The notes beneath the pieces were generated by a model. It had not been told where the DNA came from and did not search any database. It saw only the letters and a program-made list of their open reading frames with translations. Below, piece after piece: positions 30,627-39,321 of a DNA stretch of 64,000 nt. How positions within the stretch are numbered: the first letter of the stretch is position 1; each line of letters begins with the position of its first letter. A program made the translations under genes and the position numbers. This DNA is from Streptococcus suis 10581 (GTDB lineage Bacteria > Bacillota > Bacilli > Lactobacillales > Streptococcaceae): the NCBI GenBank assembly GCA_000440235.1, contig ALKQ01000045.1:1-64000 (forward strand), written 5' to 3'.

Positions 30627-31040
30627 TTAGCCTTTTGGACGTTTAGTACCGTATTTAGAACGGCCTTGCTTACGATCGTTAACACCTGCAGTATCAAGCG
30701 CACCACGAACGATATGGTAACGTACCCCTGGAAGGTCCTTTACACGTCCACCACGAAGAAGAACAACGCTGTGCTCTTGCAAGTTGTGACCGATACCTGG
30801 GATGTAAGCAGTAACTTCGATAAGGTTGCTCAAACGTACACGAGCGAATTTACGAAGGGCTGAGTTAGGTTTTCTAGGTGTCATTGTTCCGACACGAGTT
30901 GCAACACCGCGTTTTTGTGGTGATGAAACGTTAGTTTGAACTTTTTTACGGCTGTTGTAACCAACGTTCAAAGCTGGTGATTTAGGTTTTTCTACTTTAG
31001 ACTTACGTGGTTTACGTACCAACTGGTTAATTGTAGGCAT
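30627..31040 (-). CDS. rpsL: 30S ribosomal protein S12 with Arg at position 56
   Basis: The 137-residue S12 starts [20 protein letters not shown] and keeps the decoding-centre segments. In the first loop it reads [13 protein letters not shown]: residue 56 is Arg (codon AGA at 30873-30875) where most bacteria have Lys (Lys43 in E. coli counting Met). Lys to Arg at this site is a classical streptomycin-resistance substitution with little effect on fidelity. The second loop (KDLPGVRYH, Lys101 region) is normal. First gene of rpsL-rpsG; the strong promoter at 31178-31206 drives it. Confidence 0.97.
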   Translation of the reverse strand: MPTINQLVRKPRKSKVEKPKSPALNVGYNSRKKVQTNVSSPQKRGVATRVGTMTPRKPNSALRKFARVRLSNLIEVTAYIPGIGHNLQEHSVVLLRGGRVKDLPGVRYHIVRGALDTAGVNDRKQGRSKYGTKRPKG

Positions 31041-31177
31041 CTACATTCTCCTGTATATATTTTTATTTTTGGTGATAGGGCATTGGTGACAACCCCTATC
31101 TGTGTGTACTTTTGCAACAATTGTCAGCACGTCCCTGTACACTCTTGAGAGACCAAAAGTAAAAAGTACCGTCTAAT

Positions 31178-31206
31178 ATAATACCACATCCCAAAACCAT
31201 TGTCAA
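31178..31206 (-). promoter_or_regulatory. rpsL-rpsG promoter
   Basis: TTGACA (31201-31206), 17 bases and TATTAT (31178-31183) on the minus strand. The leader is about 130 bases and holds a GATAGGG / CCCTATC stem (31073-31099) without a U run, a possible regulatory structure. Confidence 0.88.
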
Positions 31207-31232
31207 ATAGATATGTTTGAAATTTTCAAGAA

Positions 31233-31256
31233 AAAACACAGCCTAGTAGCTGTGTC
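31233..31256 (-). terminator. groEL terminator
   Basis: The minus strand reads ACACAGC, a short loop, GCTGTGT-type arm and TTTTTTC, just after the groEL stop codon. Confidence 0.75.
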
Positions 31257-31269
31257 ATTTCTATATTTT

Positions 31270-33184
<1,915 letters not shown>

Positions 33185-33204
33185 GGTATTACCTCCTGGT
33201 CTTT

Positions 33205-33271
33205 TTAGCACTCTTTACCACCGAGTGCTAATTCACATTTCCTATTGTATCACTTGGTCAAAAATAGTCAA
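33205..33271 (-). promoter_or_regulatory. groESL promoter with CIRCE operator
   Basis: TTAGCACTC, nine bases, GAGTGCTAA (33205-33231) is a perfect CIRCE, the HrcA binding site. The promoter upstream on the minus strand is TTGACT (33266-33271), 16 bases, TACAAT (33244-33249). The operator covers the transcription start. Confidence 0.95.
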
Positions 33272-33382
33272 GAAAATTCTATTCCTTTTTCGTAAAAATC
33301 CTTCTTGAGACCGAGACAGAACTTGCCTATCCATTACCGCTAAATTATGCTATACTATTTTTAAAAAGTTAGGGGGGTATTC

Positions 33383-33628
33383 ATGAAATTTTTTAGAGAT
33401 TTAAAAATTGATTACCTTGAAAGCCGATTTTCAGCCTACGAAAGTTTTGCAGAATGGTTTTTAAAACGTAAATTAGGCCTTTGGGGGAAAATGATATTCG
33501 CCTATCTACTCTGGCTAGTCTGGATATTTTTCTTTAGCCACCCTCATTACATCATCTTTTTCTTCTACGGAGTTCTCCTACTTTCTCTAATTATCATGCT
33601 GATAGAATGGTGGAGTGATAGGAAATAG
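33383..33628 (+). CDS. Small membrane protein of unknown function, 81 residues
   Basis: It has an amphipathic charged N-terminus (MKFFRDLKIDYLESRF), then two hydrophobic helices (about residues 36-51 and 56-74) and a short charged tail, WWSDRK. The start is supported by GGGGGG-type purines (TTAGGGGGG) seven bases upstream. It stands alone between groES and ssbB, with its own terminator. I recognise no family. Confidence 0.65.
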   Translation: MKFFRDLKIDYLESRFSAYESFAEWFLKRKLGLWGKMIFAYLLWLVWIFFFSHPHYIIFFFYGVLLLSLIIMLIEWWSDRK

Positions 33629-33632
33629 AACA

Positions 33633-33663
33633 CAAAAAACACCAACTTTCATTGGTGTCTTTA
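33633..33663. terminator. Bidirectional terminator
   Basis: AACACCAACTTTCATTGGTGT forms an eight-pair stem flanked by AAAAAA on one side and CTTTAA on the other. It ends the small membrane protein gene and may also end ssbB transcription from the right. Confidence 0.75.
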
Positions 33664-33746
33664 AGGAGATATGAAAAATATTTAGGATTGACTATAGTAT
33701 AGCCTATTTTTCAATACGCTCCATCGGTCTTGGGACTGATTTCATC

Positions 33747-34142
33747 TTAAAACGGTAATTCCTCCTCTTCCAAGACCAAGTCAGCTAGGTCATCACCAGT
33801 ATTGTTTTCACGCATGGCACGTTGGGCCCGACTTTCGAGCAACTGGAAGGATTGTCCTAAGATTTCAGTCACATAATGGTTGCTGCCGTCTTTTTCGTAT
33901 TTACGGGTTCGCAACTCACCGTCAATAGAAATCAGACTACCCTTGCTGCCATAGGAAACAAGCGTTTCCGCCAGTTTGCCCCAGAAAATAACATTGAGAA
34001 AATCCGCCTCACGCTCACCATTTTCTGTCTTAAATCGGCGATTGACTGCGACAGTTACACGAGTCAAATTTTTACCAGTTGGTGTTTGAGTGAGTTCCGG
34101 TTGGGCCGTCAAGCGACCGATTAAAATAACTTTATTATACAT
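33747..34142 (-). CDS. ssbB: Competence-induced single-stranded DNA-binding protein SsbB
   Basis: The 131-residue SSB has the OB fold (MYNKVILIGRLTAQPELT at the start, FWGKLAETL in the middle) and a very short linker to the acidic tail ending EEEELPF. The short length separates it from the housekeeping SSB (about 160 residues or more) and fits SsbB, which protects incoming DNA during transformation. A cin-box lies 21 bases upstream and there is no ordinary promoter, so SigX controls it. Confidence 0.88.
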   Translation of the reverse strand: MYNKVILIGRLTAQPELTQTPTGKNLTRVTVAVNRRFKTENGEREADFLNVIFWGKLAETLVSYGSKGSLISIDGELRTRKYEKDGSNHYVTEILGQSFQLLESRAQRAMRENNTGDDLADLVLEEEELPF

Positions 34143-34162
34143 TTTATATCCTCCTACTTATT

Positions 34163-34170
34163 TATTCGTA
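34163..34170 (-). promoter_or_regulatory. cin-box (SigX promoter) of ssbB
   Basis: TACGAATA, an exact match to the combox recognised by RNA polymerase with SigX/ComX, lies on the minus strand 21 bases before the ssbB start codon, with a T-rich stretch upstream. Confidence 0.9.
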
Positions 34171-34221
34171 GGAAAGATGATAAAATTATGAAATAATAAA
34201 AATAATGTAGGGAGTTTTTCA

Positions 34222-35154
34222 ATGATGAGAAAGAGGGTATCACACCGTCTGCTGTTAATAATTATGATCGCTATCGCAGCCATGTACTGTTATCACCAGA
34301 TTCAAATTCAACTGGAACAACCACTTCGGCAACCACTAGGACAAACAGTTACTATTAAAAATAAGAAAATGAATGTGTTAGTTGAGGGCAAAGGTAACAA
34401 AACACTTGTGTTTTTAGCAGGTGGAGGAACTACCTCTCCTATACTCGACTTTCAAGCCTTGACCTCTCGACTAAAAGATGATTTTAGAATTATTGTCGTT
34501 GAAAAATTTGGTTACGGATTTAGCGACGATATTGATGAGGAACGAGAAATACAAACCATCGTAGCAGACACTCGTTCAGCCTTAAAACAGCTAGGCATTC
34601 AAGGAGAGTTAATCCTCTGCCCCCATTCATTATCCAGTCTCGAGGCACTCTATTGGGCCAATCACTATCCTGACGAAGTGGAGGCTATTGTTGGCTTAGA
34701 CATGGCATTCCCCGCCTCCTACCAGACAATGGATATAAATCCTTCCCTATTTCACGCTCTCTCGTTTGCATCTCATTTTGGAATAACACGTTTCTTTCCC
34801 AGTTTGGCCAATCAACCAGCCCTTAACCAAACCTATCTATCCAATCAAGAAAAGGCTACCTATCAAGCCCTACTGCACTATCGCCCAATCTCAACCAATA
34901 TGCTAAACGAATTAGAAGAACTTAAAGAAAATGCTGATACAATCAACAATCTGCCAACTCCCAGTATCCCAATGCTCTTGTTCGTTTCAAATGGTGATGG
35001 AACAGGGTTTACACAGGCAGAATGGTTGAGTTATGCTCAACACTTCAGTAAGAAGTCAAACAATATAGAAATCATACAATTGGATTGCCCTCACTACGTC
35101 CATGATTACCTCCCCCAACAAATAGCCGAACAGATAAAAGAATTTGCACGATAA
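34222..35154 (+). CDS. Alpha/beta hydrolase with N-terminal membrane anchor
   Basis: The 310-residue protein begins with a signal-anchor helix (about 8-24, LLLIIMIAIAAMYCYHQI). An alpha/beta-hydrolase domain follows. The nucleophile Ser is in CPHSLSSLEAL (about 133-143), the oxyanion strand in VFLAGGGTTSP, and the catalytic His near the end in CPHYVHDYLP. The active site therefore faces outside. The substrate is unknown. GGGAGTTTTTCA lies upstream of the start; an alternative start is Met2. Confidence 0.78.
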   Translation: MMRKRVSHRLLLIIMIAIAAMYCYHQIQIQLEQPLRQPLGQTVTIKNKKMNVLVEGKGNKTLVFLAGGGTTSPILDFQALTSRLKDDFRIIVVEKFGYGFSDDIDEEREIQTIVADTRSALKQLGIQGELILCPHSLSSLEALYWANHYPDEVEAIVGLDMAFPASYQTMDINPSLFHALSFASHFGITRFFPSLANQPALNQTYLSNQEKATYQALLHYRPISTNMLNELEELKENADTINNLPTPSIPMLLFVSNGDGTGFTQAEWLSYAQHFSKKSNNIEIIQLDCPHYVHDYLPQQIAEQIKEFAR

Positions 35155-35185
35155 CACAATTATTTACAACAAATTATTCAAAGTT

Positions 35186-35219
35186 AAAAATCGAACGGTT
35201 GCTATTCCCGTTCGATTTC
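35186..35219. terminator. Bidirectional terminator between the hydrolase and ytpR genes
   Basis: AAATCGAACGG and CCGTTCGATTT arms with a nine-base loop are flanked by A and T runs, so the hairpin serves both convergent genes. Confidence 0.85.
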
Positions 35220-35222
35220 TTC

Positions 35223-35846
35223 TTATCCCTTCCAGTGTTTAGCTGGATCAAATGCTGCTCCGACTTCTGCGGAGTCGTCTAATTCGATAATACCACGGAC
35301 TTGTGGTGCGTTTGGTAGAGCCAATTCACGCGGACTGCACATCATACCAAAGCTATCCTCGCCACGCAACTTCCCTGGGAAAATCAAGCTACCACTCGGC
35401 ATCATTGCCCCCGGAAGAGCCACAATGGTTTTCAATCCTTGTGCAGCATTTGGGGCACCAGCTACGATTTGCACCGTTTTGTCCCCAACATTGACCTGAC
35501 AGATATTGAGGTGGTCGCTGTCTGGATGAGGAACCAATTCCACAATCTGACCAACTACGAACTTTGGAGCATTGTCGTTAACCAAGCTTTCAGTACAACC
35601 TTCCTTAGCCAATTCAGCATTCAAGGTCGCAACTTGCTCGTCTGTCAGGAAAACTTGACCATTTCCAGCAAGCTCAACCAAACTTGATGCTTCAAAGATA
35701 TTCCAGGCTACTGTTTTTCCTGTGTCCTCTAGGAAAACACGCGCCACTCGACCCTTGCGTTCAAACTGAACAGGCTGACCCTTGTCTTCAGCCACAATCA
35801 CCATAAGGACATCGCCGACGTGTTCCTTATTATATGTAAAAATCAT
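35223..35846 (-). CDS. ytpR: YtpR-family tRNA-binding protein
   Basis: The 207-residue protein has an N-terminal YtpR-specific region (about 1-85) and a C-terminal EMAP/Arc1p-like tRNA-binding OB fold (about 90-200; FVVGQIVELVPHPDSDHLNI and SFGMMCSPREL are the signature strands). The family is related to the N-terminus of PheT and its role is unclear. It starts MIFTYNKEHVGDVLM after AAGGAGAAATG. It follows the DUF1002 gene by 18 bp and probably belongs to the same operon. Confidence 0.88.
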   Translation of the reverse strand: MIFTYNKEHVGDVLMVIVAEDKGQPVQFERKGRVARVFLEDTGKTVAWNIFEASSLVELAGNGQVFLTDEQVATLNAELAKEGCTESLVNDNAPKFVVGQIVELVPHPDSDHLNICQVNVGDKTVQIVAGAPNAAQGLKTIVALPGAMMPSGSLIFPGKLRGEDSFGMMCSPRELALPNAPQVRGIIELDDSAEVGAAFDPAKHWKG

Positions 35847-35864
35847 TTCTTTTTCATTTCTCCT

Positions 35865-36821
35865 TTATGCAAATAGACCGGTCAAGCCTTTCCAAAGATT
35901 TTCAAAGAAGGCACCGATTTTTTCTAAAATCCCTGAATCTTGTAGATTCTTATAGGCTTCTGAAATTTGTTGCTCCGCCTGTTGCTTGAACTGGTTGAGC
36001 TGGGCAGCAACCTCAGCCGAATCAATAGCAGAGGTTTCCTGATAAGCTTTGGCAAATGTGACTAGCTTAGAAATTTCATCTGCTGTGATGACATTTTCCA
36101 AACCGTTTTGGGCCAAAACTTCATTGATGATGGTGTTGATGTCAGCCTCAGAAGCCACCTGACCATTGGATTGCTTGTAATCCGCAAGAGCTGTCTTGAT
36201 TTCTGCTACTGCCTTATCCAAAGCAGAGCTGTCAAATTGTTCATCACCAGCATGAGCCGTTGCCACTTCATTGACTGTCTCCAGCTCCTGTTGAGCTACT
36301 TCAGTTCGAACGGTATCAACTGTTTCACCATTGGCTGCAAGAGCCTTGTAAACACCTGTCAGGGCGGACTCTCCCGTCACCTGAATGGGTGCCGCAACGT
36401 CAATCAAGACATCTGTCGCACCAGCTGTAATAGCCGCATTGGCATACTGCGTTTCGGTAATCAAGGTGATGTTCTGTGGCGTCTTAATATCCACCACAAC
36501 CCCTTTGCCAGCGTCCTGCTTTTGCACCAAGACAGACGAGTAAAGAGAGGCTGTGTCCGCTCCAGATGTACCTAAATATTGGTCCATATCCGCGCCAACA
36601 ACCACCTGACGACTGACATTATTGACATCCGAAATACCAAATAGATTGTTAACCTCTGTCGCCTGTGCATCTGACAAACCGCCACCGTAGACCAGTGTTG
36701 GCTTGCCCCATTTTTCATTGATGACATCCGTCTGGATTTCCGCTTGAACCAGCGGTGCCAAACTTAAACTCAATCCCAGCACCACAGGTGCTAAAAGGAT
36801 TTTTCCTAGTGGTTTCTTCAT
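35865..36821 (-). CDS. Secreted DUF1002-domain protein
   Basis: The 318-residue protein has a Sec signal peptide (KKPLGKILLAPVVLGLSLSL, then LAPLVQAEI, cleavage near residue 27). The conserved core contains WGKPTLVYGGGLSDAQATEV and VVGADMDQYLG. Residues 180-300 are helical and charged, and the end GLTGLF is hydrophobic. DUF1002 has no assigned function. It belongs to the cluster DUF4651-thioredoxin-DUF1002-ytpR. Confidence 0.8.
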   Translation of the reverse strand: MKKPLGKILLAPVVLGLSLSLAPLVQAEIQTDVINEKWGKPTLVYGGGLSDAQATEVNNLFGISDVNNVSRQVVVGADMDQYLGTSGADTASLYSSVLVQKQDAGKGVVVDIKTPQNITLITETQYANAAITAGATDVLIDVAAPIQVTGESALTGVYKALAANGETVDTVRTEVAQQELETVNEVATAHAGDEQFDSSALDKAVAEIKTALADYKQSNGQVASEADINTIINEVLAQNGLENVITADEISKLVTFAKAYQETSAIDSAEVAAQLNQFKQQAEQQISEAYKNLQDSGILEKIGAFFENLWKGLTGLFA

Positions 36822-36865
36822 GTTTTTTCCTTTCTTTTGGGAAATAGCAGAGCTTCTCTGCTGAT

Positions 36866-37186
36866 TTATCTACCCAAGCCAGATAAGAAATTCATGATTT
36901 CTTCCTTGGTCTTGCGATTCTTATCGACAAAGCGACCGATTTCCTTCCCATTTTCCAAAACAACCAGACTTGGAATGCCTAAAATAGCCCATTCCTGTGC
37001 CAAAGGCATAAAATCATCTCGATCCAGTTGCACAAAACGGAAATCTGGAAAAGCCTCTTCGATAGCTGGCAAATGCGGTTTGATATAGTGGCAATCTCCA
37101 CACCAAGTTGTCACAAATAGAAAAACAGTTGGCTTGCCATCTTCAATCAAGGCAGCTACTTCCTCAAGATTTGTTGGAAAAATCAT
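36866..37186 (-). CDS. Thioredoxin-like protein
   Basis: The 106-residue thioredoxin fold has the active-site motif TWCGDCHYIKPHLP (WCGDC, about 28-32) in place of the usual WCGPC, and the cis-Pro in WAILGIPSLVVL. There is no signal peptide, so it is cytoplasmic. Its ATG overlaps the DUF4651 stop by four bases. The partner is unknown; the neighbourhood near pepA is conserved in streptococci. Confidence 0.88.
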   Translation of the reverse strand: MIFPTNLEEVAALIEDGKPTVFLFVTTWCGDCHYIKPHLPAIEEAFPDFRFVQLDRDDFMPLAQEWAILGIPSLVVLENGKEIGRFVDKNRKTKEEIMNFLSGLGR

Positions 37187-37467
37187 CTTTCTTCCTCCCT
37201 GTACTGAATAGAACCTTTGGTATTTTCAAATAAAAATACCTGTCCTACCTCCATCACAACCCCGCCAATAAGCTGGTCACGAGTTGAAGCTGTTTCATCC
37301 ACATAGACCGTGGCAATCTCTCCTAAATCAGCGAAAAAGTCACGCACCTCCTGCAAGGCCTGTGCTTTTTTACGGTCTTCTTGGATTTTACGGTAAAATT
37401 GAGCACTAGCGGTGAGCACACCTGCCCCCAATAAGCCTGCTAGCAAGGCTGTCTTTTTCTTTTTCAT
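37183..37467 (-). CDS. DUF4651 membrane-anchored small protein
   Basis: The 94-residue protein has a basic start and a hydrophobic helix (KKKKTALLAGLLGAGVLTAS), followed by a charged soluble region. It matches the streptococcal DUF4651 proteins found between pepA and a thioredoxin gene. Function unknown. It overlaps the thioredoxin start by four bases and is divergent from pepA. Confidence 0.8.
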   Translation of the reverse strand: MKKKKTALLAGLLGAGVLTASAQFYRKIQEDRKKAQALQEVRDFFADLGEIATVYVDETASTRDQLIGGVVMEVGQVFLFENTKGSIQYREEER

Positions 37468-37613
37468 GTTGACTATTTTATCATATTTCCCCGGATTTTT
37501 CCCAAAAATGCCATTGGACTTGTGACAGCTGAGACAAACATTTTTCTATATTTTCAAGACAAGTCTAGCTCTTCATGATAAAATAGTAATAATCATGTCA
37601 TGGAGGAAGAAGA

Positions 37614-38675
37614 ATGACTCTTTTTGAAAAAATTAAAGAAGTAACCGAATTGCAAAGTTTACCAGGATTTGAAGGACAGGTTCGCAACCACATCCGCCAG
37701 AAAATCACGCCACATGTGGACCGCATTGAAACAGATGGGCTAGGTGGAATTTTTGGTATCAAGGATACGGCTGTTGAAGATGCTCCTCGTATCCTAGTGA
37801 CTGCCCACATGGATGAGGTTGGCTTTATGATTAGCCAAATCAAGCCAGACGGTACTTTCCGTGTTGTTGAGCTAGGCGGCTGGAATCCTCTGGTTGTTTC
37901 TAGCCAAGCCTTCACGCTTCAGTTGCAGGACGGCCGTACCATTCCAGCCATCTCAGGTTCAGTGCCTCCCCATCTTTCTCGTGGGGCTAACGCTCCTGGC
38001 ATGCCTGCCATTGCTGATATTATTTTCGATGCTGGTTTTGCCAATTATGACGAAGCCTGGGCTTTCGGCGTTCGTCCGGGAGATGTCCTGGTTCCCAAAA
38101 ATGAAACAATTCTAACAGCCAACGGAAAAAATGTTATTTCTAAGGCTTGGGACAACCGCTTCGGTGTCCTTATGGTAACGGAATTGCTAGAAAGCCTATC
38201 CGGTCAAGCTTTACCAAATCAGTTGATTGCTGGGGCCAATGTGCAAGAAGAGGTTGGTCTACGTGGAGCTCATGCTTCTACAACCAAGTTCAATCCAGAT
38301 ATTTTCCTCGCTGTTGATTGCTCGCCCGCAGGTGATATTTATGGTGACCAAGGAAAAATCGGAGACGGTACCCTACTTCGTTTCTATGATCCAGGTCATA
38401 TCATGCTAAAAAATATGAAAGATTTCCTTCTGTCTACTGCTGAGGAAGCTGGCATTAAATACCAGTACTACTGTGGTAAAGGTGGAACAGATGCAGGTGC
38501 AGCCCACTTGAAAAATCATGGCGTTCCATCGACAACCATCGGTGTCTGCGCTCGCTATATCCATTCACATCAAACTCTCTACAGCATGGACGACTTCTTA
38601 GAGGCTCAAGCCTTCTTGCAGGCTATCGTTAAAAAACTAGACCGCTCAACGGTTGATTTGATTAAGAATTATTAG
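37614..38675 (+). CDS. pepA: Glutamyl aminopeptidase (M42 family)
   Basis: The 353-residue metallopeptidase removes N-terminal Glu or Asp from peptides and takes part in peptide use. Metal and catalytic motifs: VTAHMDEVGFMI (about 62-73), SKAWDNRFG (Asp ligand), ANVQEEVGLRGA and CGKGGTDAGAAH. GGAGGAAGA lies before the ATG. It is monocistronic and divergent from the thioredoxin cluster. Confidence 0.93.
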   Translation: MTLFEKIKEVTELQSLPGFEGQVRNHIRQKITPHVDRIETDGLGGIFGIKDTAVEDAPRILVTAHMDEVGFMISQIKPDGTFRVVELGGWNPLVVSSQAFTLQLQDGRTIPAISGSVPPHLSRGANAPGMPAIADIIFDAGFANYDEAWAFGVRPGDVLVPKNETILTANGKNVISKAWDNRFGVLMVTELLESLSGQALPNQLIAGANVQEEVGLRGAHASTTKFNPDIFLAVDCSPAGDIYGDQGKIGDGTLLRFYDPGHIMLKNMKDFLLSTAEEAGIKYQYYCGKGGTDAGAAHLKNHGVPSTTIGVCARYIHSHQTLYSMDDFLEAQAFLQAIVKKLDRSTVDLIKNY

Positions 38676-38893
38676 ACAGTTATGCAAAGCGAAGAAGTAC
38701 CCTATGATCGCTGAAACTATCTTGCCAGTTTAAAATAATATATCAGTAAACGCTCTCTAACCTGTATCGTCATATTATGGTATTCACCGATAAGTCTGAG
38801 CCTACTATAAGAAACAAACCTATAGCAAATGAATCACCAAAGTTAAGTTAACATAGCGTTTGCATTTTACAAGCAATCTGATATAATGGAAAT

Positions 38894-39010
38894 AGAAAAG
38901 GGGTTGGTCTGCAAACCAACCCCATGTAGAACCGTTAAAAAGACGGTGGCTCAATTTAGATTATTTAGAAATAACCGTGACTGTCCAAAGTTTGACGGTT
39001 ATTTCTTTTT
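38894..39010 (+). ncRNA. Predicted antisense antitoxin RNA
   Basis: A strong promoter (TTGCAT at 38860-38865, 16 bases, TATAAT at 38882-38887) would start an RNA near 38894. It folds a GC-rich hairpin (GGGGTTGGT / ACCAACCCC, 38900-38923) and ends in a hairpin, AAATAACCGT / ACGGTTATTT (38969-39004), followed by CTTTTT. There is no open frame. Its 3' end overlaps the last codons of the toxin gene on the other strand, as in the TxpA/RatA type I system. Confidence 0.75.
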
Positions 39011-39106
39011 GCCTTCATCTTTGAAGATTTTATAGCACAAACCAATCAAAGCAACTGTGAAACCACCGAAACTTAAAATCGTCTGCACAACTTCAAAAGC
39101 TGTCAA
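38999..39106 (-). CDS. Holin-like type I toxin, 35 residues
   Basis: Starting at a TTG preceded by AAAGGAGG, the peptide begins MTAFEVVQTILSFGGF, continues as one hydrophobic helix with TVALIGLCYKIF and ends KDEGKKK. This is the pattern of the putative holin-like toxin family (Hol_Tox, related to TxpA-type toxins): a short acidic start, one membrane helix and a basic end. The gene converges on and overlaps a predicted antisense RNA. A -10 (TATACT, about 39209-39214 on the minus strand) is plausible. The TTG start is inferred from the ribosome site. Confidence 0.75.
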   Translation of the reverse strand: MTAFEVVQTILSFGGFTVALIGLCYKIFKDEGKKK

Positions 39107-39274
39107 AAGAACGCTCCTCCTTTCCGTCAGATTTTGATGAATTGCCCATAGGCATCACCTCACTTTCAGAAAATCAAGAGCTACCGTCTTCACTTTTCTA
39201 CTCATCTAGTATATCATATTTCATTCCTAAAAATTGTTGGAATAGCGCAGTCTTTCCGAAATTTTTTGGAATCC

Positions 39275-39309
39275 AAAAAATCTTCCTACTATAAGTAAGA
39301 AGATTTTTT
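39275..39309 (-). terminator. Terminator of the LPXTG protein gene
   Basis: AAAAAATCTTC and GAAGATTTTTT arms with a 12-base loop follow the surface protein stop codon. The stem is symmetrical and may work both ways. Confidence 0.8.
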
Positions 39310-39321
39310 CATTTTATCCAA

